Origin: Antedon mediterranea | Taxonomy: Eukaryota; Echinodermata; Crinoidea; Comatulida; Antedonidae | Assembly (NCBI RefSeq): GCF_964355755.1 | Contig: NC_092676.1 | Span: forward strand, 15,484,288 to 15,548,287 | Direction: 5' to 3' | Length of the DNA: 64,000 bases | Part shown: positions 22,801-37,800 of the stretch, piece after piece | How positions within the stretch are numbered: position 1 is the first letter of the stretch | How the letters are laid out: each line of letters starts with the position of its first letter | Notes under the pieces: model-generated | Seen by the model: the letters and a program-made list of their open reading frames with translations, nothing else | What the model was told of the DNA's origin: nothing | Database searches by the model: none | Program-made: the position numbers and the translations under genes

Positions 22801-25800
22801 TAACCACTAACGTAAATCAACCAGTAACGCAATATATTGACCACTAACGTAAATCAACCAGTAACGCAATCTATTAACCAGTAACGTAACACAAATCAAC
22901 CAATAACGCAATCTATTAACCACTAACGTAACATAAATCAACCAGTAACGCAATCTATTGACCACTAACGTAAATCAACCAGTAACGTAATCTATTAACC
23001 ACTACCGTAAGACAAATCAACCAGTAACGCAATATATTAACCACTAACATAACACAAATCGTGTTACGTCCTTGTGTTGCGTCGCTAGTGGGAACCACGC
23101 TTAATGTAACATTAACCACTAACGTAACACAAATCACCCACTAATGTAACATTAACCACTAACGTAACACAAATCACCCACTAATGTAACATTAACCACT
23201 AACGTAACACAAATCACCCACTAATGTAACATTAACCACTAACGTAACACAAATCACCCACTAATGTAACATTAACCACTAACGTAACACAAATCACCCA
23301 CTAATGTAACATTAACCACTAACGTAACACAAACCAACCAGTAACGCAATCTATTTACCACTCAAGCTTGGTTCCCACTAGAATGTAACGCAAGGACGTA
23401 GACGCAACGCAAGCGAGTTAAAAATCACACACGGCTGTTCGAATAATCCATCGCTTGAAGCGTGGTTCCCACTAGCGACGCAACACAAGGACGTAACGCA
23501 ACGCAAGTGAATTGACCAATCACAAGCGATGGCTTATTCGCTTGTGATTGCTATACTGTCTATAACTTCGCTTGTCATTGGTTAAAACGCTTGCATTGCG
23601 TTTACGTCCTTGCGTTACGTTCTAGTGGGAACCAAGCTTGAGATTGGTCAGATCACTTTGCGTTGCGTTACGTCCTTGCTTTGCGATCTAGTGGGAACCA
23701 AGCTTTACGTAACACAAATCAACCAGTAACGTAATCTATTAACCACTAACGTAACACAAATCAACCAGTAAAGCAATCTATTAACCACTAACGTAACACA
23801 AATCAACCAGTAACGCAATCTATTAACCACTAACGTAACAAAAATCATTTTCTATCGCAATCTATTCCCCACTAATGTAACAAAAAATCATCCACTAACG
23901 TAGGTCTAATCTATTAAACCCACTAAACGTAACACACTTTATTAAGCGGGGTTCCCACTAGCGACGCAACGCAAGGACGTAACGCAACGCAAGTGAATTG
24001 ACCAATCACAAGCGATGGCTTATTCGCTTGTGATTGCTAACTGTCTATAACTTCGCTTGTCATTGGTTAAAACGCTTGCGTTGCGTTTACGTCCTTGCGT
24101 TACGTTCTAGTGGGAACCAAGCTTTATAACCACTAACGTAACAAAAAAACACACTACTAAAGACATTCTAAACTTCATGTTTATTTTCAGTTTGAAGTTT
24201 ATGAATTTAAAGCTTTTTTTTTCTATCGGGTTTTGTTTAACAAAAATACATTCTGTGTTATTCTTTCAGTGCAATCATTGGCTCTGGATAAATTCGATGT
24301 AATGCAACCATAATCTCTTATGTATGTGTTGGGATATATCAACCACGTACACTTAACAATGCATTGTTGTTTCCTTGGAAATCTCATTCCCAATGTGTGT
24401 AGTTTTGAAAATATTTTTGTTGAAATTATTTATTAACATTTATTTATTTTTATCCGCATGAATGTATATTCTTTGGCATGTTAAAATAACTTGTAATAAA
24501 ATGTGTTATGAACACAATATAAAACTCAATATCTGTCTGTTATAATATCTCCGCATAATGTCTTTGACTATTTTGTATTTCAACATCAACATAACAGGTG
24601 TAGTAATAAAGGTGTATGCATGACTTGCTAGTGAACAAGTTCTACTATAGCCCCTTGTATATGCATAATTAGTAATCAATATTTAAATAAACAAAGGTCC
24701 TAGTCTAGTTTCTTGTACACATTTTCTCTTTACCTCTTATAGCACATCAATTTTACAAATTAAACAATATTGTTGGGAGCTGTCGTGTATACATTTATTG
24801 AGATTGCAATAGAAGTAAGTTTAAATACGCGAAGATTGTCAATATTATCATAAATTTGCTCTATCAATCATGTGTAAAGATTTGAGATCAATTGATATAC
24901 ATATATATATACATTCGTTTAGCAGATATTTTCTAAAATTAATTTTCCGCCATGTTTTGCCGCACCTCCCATGACATTCTATTACAACTGGTACAACAAC
25001 GTGCAACAACATCCTTCCACGATTCTACCATTATTATATATGTTACTGCAGAGTGCATGTATTTATTTTATATTACTTTAGTTCCTATTATTCTACAAGT
25101 TTCTGCCCTATGAATATTCATTTATTCTGTTACTTTCTTATTTGCATTCTTATTTACATATTATTTGCCAAGTGTGCACAGTGTGCTGTTTCTCCTTTGT
25201 TTGCCTTGTCCTGATTTTCTTTTGTTCTGCTCAGTTGTTGTTTGCCTGTGCAAGGGTACAGGTCTGTGCAAGTGCATAAGCAGCCATTATTTTTTTTTTA
25301 CCAGCTCTAGCTCTACAGTTTATTATTTACACTTTATTACTATTGGATATTTCTGGGATTTTACTTTGCAAATGTTGAGATTATTGTGGATGGTGCATAT
25401 TAAAGGAAGTACTTTAAACATTAATTTTACTCTTTTGATTTCTGTATGTTGTGAGAGCTGCGTACATTAAAACAAGGAATCAACAGCAGCTGACCTAATT
25501 GGTAGATCCAATTAAATTATAACTTATATACGAGCAACCACAACATTATCAAGTACTACTCTCCACCTTAAATATACTATAGGCCTATTCCACCACCAGA
25601 AAGTACAAAATTATCACTTGTAAGCGCCACCACTACGAACTACCGCGACCTTAATATTAATAATCTCTACAACCATAATTATATAATACTCATAATGGCT
25701 ACTTTATCATTATAATCACATTAGACGTATTCGTCTGATCACTCGCATCGCAAACACCTCGTAGTTACTCCCAATGATCGCATGAGGAGGCTGATCAGAG

Positions 25801-28800
25801 CTAGCTCAAAACAGCCCAGCCAAATACCTACCCACTATTGCCAACTGGAAGTTATTCAAGTTATTTAGAACATTTTTAGTTAAACTGGAAACTTTATTTA
25901 TGAGTAAAAAGTTGTGATTTCGTGTCTTTGTCATCCGCAGTTGATGTTTTGAGAATGTTAAGGCAAAAAACTCACAAGATCATAGCAAGGAACAATGACA
26001 CGTGACTTACCTCCACCAATCCCTGTAAGATTCGTATGAAAATAACGAGTGAATAGTGGACATTACACGCAAACGGAATACACATATTAAGAATGGATGT
26101 ACTGAAGATAGCAATGCAAAACACTCTACAAAGAAAAAAAGAACACCATATTGTTAGTGAACCATAACTATTTCAACTGGTCAATTATTCGACAATTTAT
26201 TTCCATTTGTATCTACTAGCAGTAAGTGTAAGAAAAGTAATAATGGACAATATCCATGGTAACTATATGTCTAAGATGATTATTAGTTAGCATCAGAAAA
26301 GCCTCAATACACACAATATTACTTTACCTGTTTGCTGGAAATCTTGCGGCCAGGTAACCACCTGGAATTTGTGTTAATATATAACCTAAGAAGAATGACA
26401 GGTGCAGTAGTCCAACAACCTTAGGACCCCAGAAGAATTTTTGATACTGAAAAAAAAAATAACATCGTATATCTTATAGTGAAATATAGTAATAGAATAA
26501 TCTCAGTATACAAATTAGAAATATAAAATATTTAATATCAAGAGTGAATAATCTATGCATTCATTTACATAAGAATGCATAGATTGACATATTTTAAATA
26601 TGAAAATTTACAGTATTCTGTTTATATCATAACAGTTTACTATTCGTATACACTATCCAGCCATCTTATTTCTTTCATTTTATTTTTTATTTATTTCCTC
26701 AGCCAAGAATTTTAATTTGGTATAGATAGACTATAACTGTGGTATATCAACATATATCATATCACTATCTGGTCACGTAGATGTTTTAATCATTGATGGT
26801 TTGTTGAATTATGATTACATTAATTCATATTTCATTTTAGGTTCATTCTTTTATAAATGTGCACTTTAAAACAAAAATAATTATTGGTTATTTATGTTAA
26901 TTTAGTTCTCTCGTATTTTCTAAATGATGATCAAATCATTTCTTTTAATAAAGATACCTAATAAATGTTAGTCACTAGTGAACGAGTAAAGTATTTGAGC
27001 TTCTTAGATTAGAATATATAATCAAATGTTGTTTTGTATTCAAAATTAATATCTGTTTGCAAGAATATATCCATATGTAATTGGCCACAAAACATGTCAT
27101 TAAACCCGATGATTGAAAGAAATAGCGTAACGAATCCATTTATTAAATCATGAAATGAGTTCAACCATGCTCTAATCAATATCTGATGGATGGACGAGTT
27201 CGTCAGTGAATGACACGTTAAAAATAGCACATGTCAGCTCCTCAAGAATAAACGCTAGTTGTTCGTACCGTACTAATTCCTTAAAAATAACCTTTCTGCG
27301 CGAACTCTTTACAATTCAATTAAAATAATATTTCTTCATCAAGTTTTTCATCGTAAACTTACCATAAACCATGTGTTCTTCAATGTAAATAATTTACTAT
27401 TCAAGTCCGTAACTCGGGAATGTTAGTGTGGATGGGATGTGGAAGAAACCCACACTGCTGTTCAAGGTCCAAGGTCTATACCCTACCTTCCTCGAAATAA
27501 TTATCACTTCTCGCCTTATTTATTTCTTTCTTATTAATTCTTAACAATACATAGACCTATATAGTGTTTAAAAATAAAACGATTTTTTAAACAATTACAT
27601 CATGGAGCTAAAAAATTAGATTGTTTATCTCCATGATTACATTTGCAGCTGTGCAGTACTGAAATCGGTCTTTGGTCATTACAATTTTAGCAATATGCAA
27701 AGTTTATACTTTTCCATAGTTAAAATTAAGAATCATAATTTACTTTCTTGACATTGTATTTATTACCGTACTGACAATAACTCAAGATTATAGATAGAAC
27801 AAACGGCTCAGAGAGTGGCAGCCAAGAAATGGTAAAAGGGGGATCGGGAGACAAAAGAGAAGATGGAGAGATGAGATCATTAAATACACAAACACGGCAA
27901 CCTGGACGAGAATGGCATATTACAGAAGAAAATGGAAATTGCTAGAGGAGGGTTTCATCATTACATATTACACCTCGAATTCTGTAGATATTATGTATTT
28001 TAAAAATAGGGTCTACTAATACATTCTTCTTATTGTAGATGAATAAGTTATAAACATATAGAATCACGATGACTTAACTCACGTTGTTTTGGTATTTACT
28101 AGATAGGTTTTTTTATTGTGTATAGTGATAACAAAATGGGAAATAGTTTTAGTACTCAATTTGTTTTCTGATTTGTATGGACGTAGTTTAACTAGATATG
28201 ATAGATCATAGTCATTAACTGATGGATTTCAGTTGTTATCAAATTACTATAGTATTTATTATTCAATTCACGTATATAAAACCTGTATACATTATCTGCT
28301 TTATGGACGGTCAATCAAAAATGTAATCATAATAGTTTCGATTCTAATTTAACACTTGCATTGTGTGTGAAAAAGGCATTTGAAGAAGCTCTATTAGGAA
28401 ACATAGTACATAATCTACTTTAAAAAAACCCTATAAATTCAGACATGTAATGTAATACACATCTATTTATTACATGGTCACAAAACAACAATTTCCTTGT
28501 TGACACGAAGACAATCTTCCTATCCTCCCTATTTTCTATCGTACTGGTATTAAATACATTACTAGTTGGCTATTTTGATTTAGTATAATTAGTGGATATC
28601 GGATACAATGCTTCTGGCCTTCATATACATGTTTATAAAACAATACTCGAAAACAGATAAAAGAGATGTTCATTAAATATCAATTTAGCATTTAATCACA
28701 GTTAATACTTTATTACCATGTATGGCCAAAAGCCTTGAAAATCCATGTGAATAATTATGATATTACTTACATGAGTATAATCAGCAAAATTGGAAAACTG

Positions 28801-31800
28801 ATAATTTCAGCTATAAACCTACAGTAGAATACTACTTTAATGGATTTTAAATTTATTTCGAATTCAATATGTAGGCCTAACTTTGTGTTCTTGAATATTC
28901 GCATCAATGTAAAGTGACTTAACTATTTGCGTATGATAATGTGTAAAACGTTAGTTAGTTTGTCTACGTCAACTCGCTCATGCGAACATGAAGAGTAAAA
29001 GATAGGCTTGAATAACAATTCTTAAATCTTTTGCATATTCAAGGTTTGGCATTCAGACAGGCGATGATAAATCAATGTTGAAGTATAAATTTAATATATT
29101 GTAATCCTTAGTTCATAAATAATAATATAAATGATAAAGAAGAATAAAATTGTTTTTTTAATCAATTTCCATAAAAATAACTTTATATATAAAGTATTAA
29201 GAATGCCTTATTTTTAAGAATCCAAAATGTTTCAATTATTTCCACAAGCGCAAGCAAAGTTTTGCTTAGTTTAATATGACTTAGTAAGTTATTGGGTCGA
29301 TTCGTGATACATTAGAGACAAAAGTTATACAGTACTATCAAATCAAATTAAAAATTAACGTTTATTTCTTTTGTCTCAATGATCTTCTTCCCTGTTAAAA
29401 TTATATGTTTCAGTTGTTCTTCTAAGCAATAACCTATACTTTTGACTTCCTCGTTTTCTTGCCTTAACCCTCTGTCTGTCCTCACCAGCCGAAGAACATG
29501 TTCGATAGTTGTGTATATACCATTGTAATATCATCATTCTTCTATAATAAACCATATTTCTGTGGCTTCGATTCTTTTCCATAGATTCGGACTTACTACC
29601 GAATATCTCAACTTATTAGGTAAATTTCAGATTAAACAACTAATACTTAATAGTTTTTCATATTATCTTGCTCGTTTTCCAATCAATGTTTTCTTCTGTA
29701 AATGTATGTCTTCTTTAAGCCAAGAAAAAGCTTACAATATATTGACAACGAACTTTTTCTTCTCTAACATCTTTACATTTGGAACGTTTTACCTTTTTGT
29801 GTCCAATTTAAATTGATTTAAAACTAATAATTTCAAAATAATTTCTTTTTTGTTGTTGACAGAATCAATTTAATCTTAATTTGTTTACTACTTCCTTTAT
29901 TGGTAATGTTTGAAGTGGCGCGTTAAAAATGTTGCATAATAATAGGCCTCCAACGTCACATTCCTCCTTAACTGTTACTGCTGGGACACGATATATTTAA
30001 ATGGTCATTCAAAGAATCGATCGGATTCATACTAAATTCATAAAGTTCCTCGGCCCAGCAGCCGGTTCTCTCAACACCAGTAAATTCTTGCCAAGTACTA
30101 GACGCACACGAACCGACATGATTTTTCTTTTTAAATGACTAAATTCAAAGTTTGATTGTAAATTTGTCTCTCAATTTCATTTTCGTGTCCCTGTGCGTGA
30201 ACTTCGTATTAATAATCTTTAAAGGTGCAGTCTTCTCGTGTTAATGTTTGTAGTAAAAACGGTATTTTTATCTGTTTGTTCCTTGTTCTTTTTATGTAAA
30301 TCATATGTATATTTTATGGCGATCCAGTTTTGGTGTTTTTCTTTACACTGTTGGATCTTGAATAAATTAATTAATTAATTTTTAAAAAAGTAGGAAAAAA
30401 AAATCAATTTTCTTACGTGTATTTCTTCTTTTCCTTTTATATGAACTGTGTTGTTATTGGTCATATCAATAATTGCCACTCCCAGATTACATCGAATACC
30501 AAAAGTAATCATTAAACCAATGCACGTAAATATTGCAAGAACATAACGTTTTGCAACACAACTACAGCATGCACAGTGATATTTCATTGAAACGTCAGTA
30601 CTTGTATATGTATCCGATGTGCTATCTGGGTTAGAATTTATCAATGATACTGTATCATCTTTTTTTGACGTTAACCTATAAAGACAAAAATAAAAATAGA
30701 GTTTAAATAACAAGTTCTTACAAACTGTTTAATTCACATTCATGGAGGAAGAACAAATGCTGTCCGGTTTCTATATTTCAATTCCGAAAAATTATTTTCG
30801 TCACGTGATAAGCCAATCTAAACGCATAATTCATGGATTGGATTCATCGACTGAGAAAGAAAAGACGTTTAGTAATTCTACGAGGTTGACGGATACGAAT
30901 CTTAGATGGGATGAAAGTATATTCTTTTTAAAGAGGGTGTTCGATTTGTGAGAGAATACGTTTAACCACGGAGAGAACAACTGCATCATATTTATTAAGT
31001 ATAAGTTAAGTTAAGATATAATACATCAGTTCCAATAATACGCCCTGCACTTTTGGTGATCTTATCCAACATTATCTTGACTTTCGTGAGTAAGCTAGCC
31101 TCCAAATAACACGAAAGACACGAAGAAACATAAAATAATAAACATAATATGTGTTCGCTAACATTAAATTTCCTAATCTTTCGTAACATGTACAGACGTT
31201 GTTGCCTTTTTTATATAGGCCTAGCGAAGTGTATTACTACTATACACCAGTCCAATCTATCATCTATCAACTTTAATCAGCTCACCACCTAATTTAAAAG
31301 GCTCGTAAACTGATAAATTAATTATTTAGTTGACAGGTTTTATTCGAGAAAATTATTTTTATACCAATTTGTAAAATGATTCACTGCAATCAAATAATTT
31401 CTAATAGGATGGTCTTCATTTACAAGACTGATAAGAACAGTGTCAGTGTATTATGAAAGAGTGCAGAAAACTTGTTTTTAACTATCATCCGTGCATTGCT
31501 GTAGGTGAAATTCTGTTCTTATTAACTTGGGATGCTATGAATAAATATAACTTCAAATGCCAGACACTAATGTGTCAACTGTGCGTTTCTATTTTACCGG
31601 AAATGCGTTCGCCTCCATGCCTCTTTGTCGTCTTTTCTCGTACTTTCGCCGAGTACATGTGACGATCAATCAATCAAGTATCCATCTGTGCTGTCAGATA
31701 TTCATCCTAATCTAGCCATATCACTTTCTAATTTGCTCACCTATCGTGCTATTGATCGATTAGACGACGGTGTGCCTAATTGCGTCACATTCGTGCTTAT

Positions 31801-34800
31801 TTTTGTTGATGCCTACAAAGATTGTCAAATGAATGTAGGCCTAGCCTATGTAACAGAAAATTCAAATAATATTTATTTTAGTGTTAAATATTATTACTAG
31901 CTAGGCCTTTATTATTTTTAGTTCTATCGAAAAAAGTCAACAATCACGTGCTTTTAAGTTTTACTGAAGACAGTTAGAGAGGGCGCTAAATTAAAATTAT
32001 TATTGATTATTTAGCCGAGTCTTAAGGACGATAAAATAGATTTGAATTGATACTTGATTGATTGTCACCGGGAACAAACTGACACTGAGGTTATTATTCT
32101 TTGATGCCCTGACACCAAACCCGAGTTCCACTAAGGAAATGGGTGCGTTAAAACTTTTCAACATAATAATGGATTCATTGTTGTTCAATCTTTCAACATT
32201 GGTGTATACCAAATGGGTAGTAGTGAAATACCGCCAGGTAGCATTTATGATCTCGCCAATATAATATCTCGGTGCGTTGGGAAGGGAGCACTCGAACTAT
32301 AGGCTACTATGCGGTTAGAACAAAAGTAGGTACAACAACCAATGGAATTATTTGCGGAAAGATCGTACCTTTTATATTTAGGGAAAAATCATGTACTATA
32401 CTGCTGTACGATATATGGAATGTTAAAAGAAGGTTCATTAACCAATAAGCTAGATAAACTATAAATACTGACATAAGAAATCCATGTCACAATTTATCAC
32501 TAGCGTATGTCATGTTATCTAAAATTAATCTACCATATATCTTTGGTTATTAACGTTTGATATTTTTGGATATATAAAATATGAATCGATCGTTGCATTC
32601 GACATTCTACACTTATTTGGGTGAAGACGACATCGTTTGTATAAGAAAACTGTCACAACTATTGGTAAAAGGATGTGGATTATGTTCCAATCACCTTCTG
32701 ATAGACATAATCTTCACATATTCAATGGTTTAACACAGTGGTATCTAAGCTGGAATCCGAAAAGGAAGGGTGACATTCTAAAGCAATTTTCAGATCAAAT
32801 CATCATCAAATAAGAAAACGAGTCTACCTGACCAGTGAAATCTTCCGTTAAAAAAAAACATTGAATGTCAATAGTTTTATGATTTTTGAATGTCCAAATT
32901 TAAACATCCTTTAACCAATTCAAATAGTTCGTAAACATTTCTCATTCATTATAATAGCTTGCAACTATGCGTAACGTGAATTGTTATTCCTTCAATACCC
33001 GAAGCGAGGACTATCTTTTAATTTAAATATTTATGATTGAACATTAAATATTCAAAATGGACTATTTATTACGCAATGATTTATGAGTACCTCAATAAAC
33101 AATGTCAGGAAATATCCAATACAAATAATTTTATATCATAATCAAGAATATAGAAAATTGTATTTTGAAAAATTGCATCAGCGCATGGCAATTGAAATCA
33201 CCAGAGGGACTTCCATTAACAGATATCGGCCACATCGTTTACATGTTATTCATGTGTTTGATATGAAAACCGTCTACCTTAGTAATTATAGTGGTTTTTT
33301 GTCACTTTCAATAGAAAATAATGTAATTGATTTTAGTGTCCAATACTCGAATGGTGAATGTCTTATTAAAATCAGTACTGTATGTGTGTGTTCGTTTACT
33401 TTAATCATCAATGCCGCAAGTCACAGAAGTTACCGTTTCACTACTGTATCCGACATTCGTGACTTTTTTTGGAAGATCAAGAATGAAGCTGGCAGTGCCG
33501 TTAAAATATTATGTAAAATACGCTGCTAATGCCGTTACGCATAGGCCTAGTTCTTTGGATTTTCTTCATTCATTCAAACGGATATGTTTAATTTCCCTAT
33601 TGAATAATGTTAATAATATGTTTTAAGAATAAATATACTATATAATAATATAATATTTATAATAACGTACTGCAGCCAAACATGACAAGATACGTACTTT
33701 TACATTTCATTTTCTTGGCGTATAAACATTATCATGTCTAATATTATTTCATAACATTAAGATGAATATAGGCTTGATTTGACTAAAATACCGATTCCGT
33801 ATTTGTCGTATGCCACATTCCTTACGTCGTAGTGATCTATCATTTTGTAAACCACCTTTCTAAGCCAGTTCCCAACAGCTCTATCTAAATTACTACAGAT
33901 TCTACAATTTTAATTCTTTCATGTGCTATTTTACCAAGAGTGATTAGAATGTAGTGTTCATTCATGACTCATTTTTCTGTCGTCACATAGTGTGCTCTTC
34001 AAAAATGCACCCTTGCACACTGTATTTCTCGTCGTCCAATGTAATTGCTGTTAGCCCTAAATACAATTACAACTTTTATAGGCCAACAGTAGGCCTACCG
34101 TACATTAATTTCTGCTGACTACAACCTTTCTAATCTAAATTCACCCATGGTCAATGTGTCTTTGTCATTTCAGGCCTTTCTGTGTTTATACCAATACTTA
34201 ATTCAACAAGTTAATTCTGATTGTTTCGTATCTTTTACAAATCTTATTTTTTTGTCTAGTCTATTGCTAAATTGCTTTCTAAGTCTGATCAATTATTTAT
34301 AGCACGCCACCTTTTGTACGCTTAGTATGTGGCTCTCGACCATAATTATATTTTAATAAATAAGGTATATCAAACGCACAAACTGCAGCAAAATGCTATA
34401 CTTTGAATAAGGTAAAACAGATAAGTATACTTGGCCGTCGCTTCTATGTCAATCTTCATTTGTGATGCACGGCTAAGGTTTTACTTTACATATTTTTTTG
34501 CAAATTCAAAGTTATTTAAGCAAGTAGACCTACAGTTTACTATCTTTATAAGTTAAAGTTATCATTATCAATAGTTCGGTCAAGCAGTAAAAGAAAAATA
34601 AATAAACACAGTCATTGGTATTTCAATACGTGATAAGCTGTATTTCCCGTAGCCTACACGGTTAGGCCCTAATCATAACTAGAAGAAATTATACTTACTT
34701 AACATATAGAGAAATGGCTAACTAGACTTCTAAACTGAATTGGGTAACGATCATAACGACCCGTTTGTTTTATGCACTAAACAGTGTTTGCAAAGCTAAT

Positions 34801-37800
34801 GATCTCTGGCACATTTATATATTAAACGTTAAATTAAATAAAAAACTTACTATGGCAAATTAGATTTTGAGAAAAGAAACAACGGAAATTATATATGGCC
34901 ATGTTGTTTGCGAGATATTAGGGTTTGGTCTAGTCTCACGACACTGAGTGCATACTAGCAAGGATAACTTCACTGTGCACTGTACAGTACAACCCAAAGG
35001 TTACACGATAGCACTATCTATGTCATTTGTTTTTTCAGTATACTTAGATATATCTTACATAGATATTTTGTGAAAATATAGGCCTATTAAACATGATGAG
35101 CATGAAGCGAAGAAGATTACTACTGTCTATTGATAATATTAAAGTCGTTGTTATTGGCATGTTATAGATTATTCCAAACACAAGTGAGAACTGTTCTGCA
35201 CAACTGCGTTTTCATGTTGAAGCGAACAATTTTCCACTGGGTATTCCGTTTACAATTAAAGTTGCACGGTTGGCTAGGAAATGTATCCATCCTGCATATT
35301 TTAGGTCACTAGTTCGGTCCTCTGGAGGATCATAATTGTTTTATTCTTAATCTGATTTCATATTTTTATTTATTGTTGGCGGCAATTTCTTTTATGTTTT
35401 TTTTTTCTGATAATGATGAATCACATGTATCAACACATACCGTAGATACATAAACATATCATTATACATATATCACTATTATAAAATATCTATCCATGGA
35501 CAACAAGCAAAGGTTAATATTAGATTATTCAAATTAATAATGCGCTTTGCTAATTAATTTAATTTCTTTTGTTTTTTTTTTATTTTACTACTGGTAACTC
35601 GTCAAAATTCCACATTAAATGTTGTTGGTCTAAACAATTACATCCTATATTAACTAAGATATACTGACTCTCTAAAACATCATCTTCCTTCAGGTCATGA
35701 TCATATTACATTCGTAAAATGCCACGTGCATTCGATATTAACAACTTGTACTGATCATAATTCTTGATTCTTTGTTTTATGATACGGCCATGTTTCGTTG
35801 AGAAATTTTCGTGCACCACCGGTTTCCAGTTCAGCTTAAGTACCTTCCATTTACCCACTGGCAACAATCTGTAGTACCATGAAGGTTCGAGTAGTAGCAC
35901 CTAATACATGAGAACGACAGTTCTGCTAGCTGTTTAGCAACCACACGTATAGCATTATAATGCTTTATTATGCAGTTATTAGTTATGCCAACATGTTACT
36001 TTTTTGGTTAGTGGCAAGTAGTTTTTAATAATCCATGATGCTCTATTTAATATTACGTACAAGGATGGACGGGCCTCAGGAAATACAGAAACAATTTAAT
36101 CTATTCTTAAGTCAATTCTTAAACAATAAAGATGACAATAATTGTGAGGAGTTCCATATTTTAACAGATATTAAAACCTAGAATTGTAATGCCATTCTGC
36201 ATGATTCGGTGATATCTTGTGAATATCCACAGTAGACACAGGACTAATAAATCTAACTTACTGTTATATTTGTAGTTTTAATGTATAGAATTGATGATTA
36301 ATATTGTTTTATAAGATTTCTCTGACATTATAATTAGAAAAGTGCACTGTATTTGCCATTTCTAAAATTAACCGACACCTTCAGAGAGTAGACATATTAT
36401 GTGTCAAAATTATTCATTGAACCAGCCGGATAAAAAGCTTGCTGAGCAATTCCAACTGACATGTTTGCATTACTTTGTTCGAAAAACACAGTGTTGGAGT
36501 ATATCAAACTTTAATCTAACATGAATAAGCGCCTTCAAATATTGACAGCGCATAGGTTACAGCGTGTTCATTAAATATTTGCCAAGTGTAGCGACGGGTT
36601 GGTAATGTTCGCTCCGATTTAAAAAGTAAAGATATGTAATTACCGACTATTACTTGAATTTCTTACTAATAATCGCCAAATGAAACAGATACCACGACTG
36701 CCGACTAATATTGATCGAGTGAATCTTGACTTCTTTAAAAGCAAATTTTGATGACATGATTCTGGACAAGGTGTTGTAAAATGAACAAAACTAAAGTTTA
36801 TGCGATAATAAACGCGTGTGATGTCTTAAATGATGCGAATTAATAAAATAAAACTACTGATAAAAGTTGTTGTTGATAAGCTACGCCCTACTTTGTGATA
36901 CGATAATATGATATGAAATAATGTGTAATCATTATAATATGGATGGAGCCGAATAAGATGAATGAATATGGTAATAATAATAATATAAGGGATAGAAATA
37001 TACAGTAACAAAACACTTGCACCACAATTTATGTTAAAGGTAAGGAAGATGAATGGATGAGAAATATCATACTGATAATGATGAAACAATAGTAATATGT
37101 CAATGAAGATGCTAATGATGATTATGATGATGACATTTTAAATCAATGGTTTGGCGTAAATATACATAATTAGATGAGCCAGGACAATACAAGGCCGTAC
37201 AACTTTACAAAATGTTTAAGTAGGTAAACATGTACTTTAAATTAATGTAATCATGTTGAAGAGGACTACATAGTATGCACTTATCTTGGGCCGTCTTTGA
37301 TTATAGACTCTTGTGGCTAACGTTCCATTAACAACAATTGTATTGATAATAACATAAACCATATCAATGAGTAGACTATGCACAATGGACATGGAACGTC
37401 TTTAAATGTTTGCTATCATTTATCCAGACGTTACAAAGGAAAAGTTTGTGTAACCTCTGGATGTGGACTGAACCATAAGTCCAGCACTGATATTGATCGA
37501 GTGTATGCTGAAGAAAAAACTCTTCCTCCGGCGCTATATCATTTGATCTAGTTTATACGAAAATGTGCTTCTTTCAGCTAACTACTATCGTGACTTGATA
37601 TTATCTTTGGAATAATCTCATGAATGTCTTGAAATTCGGTTAATAGTGTTCGGAAATTGTGATAAAATACAAACGAATGAACTCATTATAAAGCGATAAT
37701 AGATCATTTCTGCAAGTAAATCAAACTTGGGTTTGTCTGTCTATTGACTATAGAAATGTAGTCTGTCTTTCTGGTTGAACTAGACATTCAGTAGGATTGC

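Larger units (their letters stand above)
22769..24150. repeat. Degenerate satellite block broken up by MITEs
   Basis: Continuation of the 42-bp satellite with shortened and mutated units, including about six copies of a 40-bp derivative (CACCCACTAATGTAACATTA plus ACCACTAACGTAACACAAAT) at 23101-23335. MITE copies and fragments are given separately. Confidence 0.85.
17365..26010. other. VGLUT-like intron 4
   Basis: Intron of 8646 bp. Holds a short direct repeat pair (18498-18550, 18652-18700), a foldback repeat (18811-19393) and the satellite/MITE block (21366-24150). The stretches 19394-21365 and 24151-26010 show no recognisable gene or element. Confidence 0.7.
26447..30416. other. VGLUT-like intron 2
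   Basis: Intron of 3970 bp. It contains a 13-bp perfect hairpin (26550-26585) and a LINE tail remnant (27858-27995). No gene recognised in the rest. Confidence 0.7.

Noticed and set aside
29376-29582. 68-codon minus-strand frame rich in Arg and Tyr
   Set aside because: No family similarity and no phase fit with the VGLUT-like exons on either side.
33083-33529. 148-codon open frame on the plus strand
   Set aside because: No recognisable domain, composition like the surrounding intron, no splice or homology support; about the length chance can give in 64 kb.
35706-35900. 64-codon minus-strand frame with slightly higher GC
   Set aside because: Looks a little more coding-like than its surroundings but matches no family I know and has no clear splice sites.
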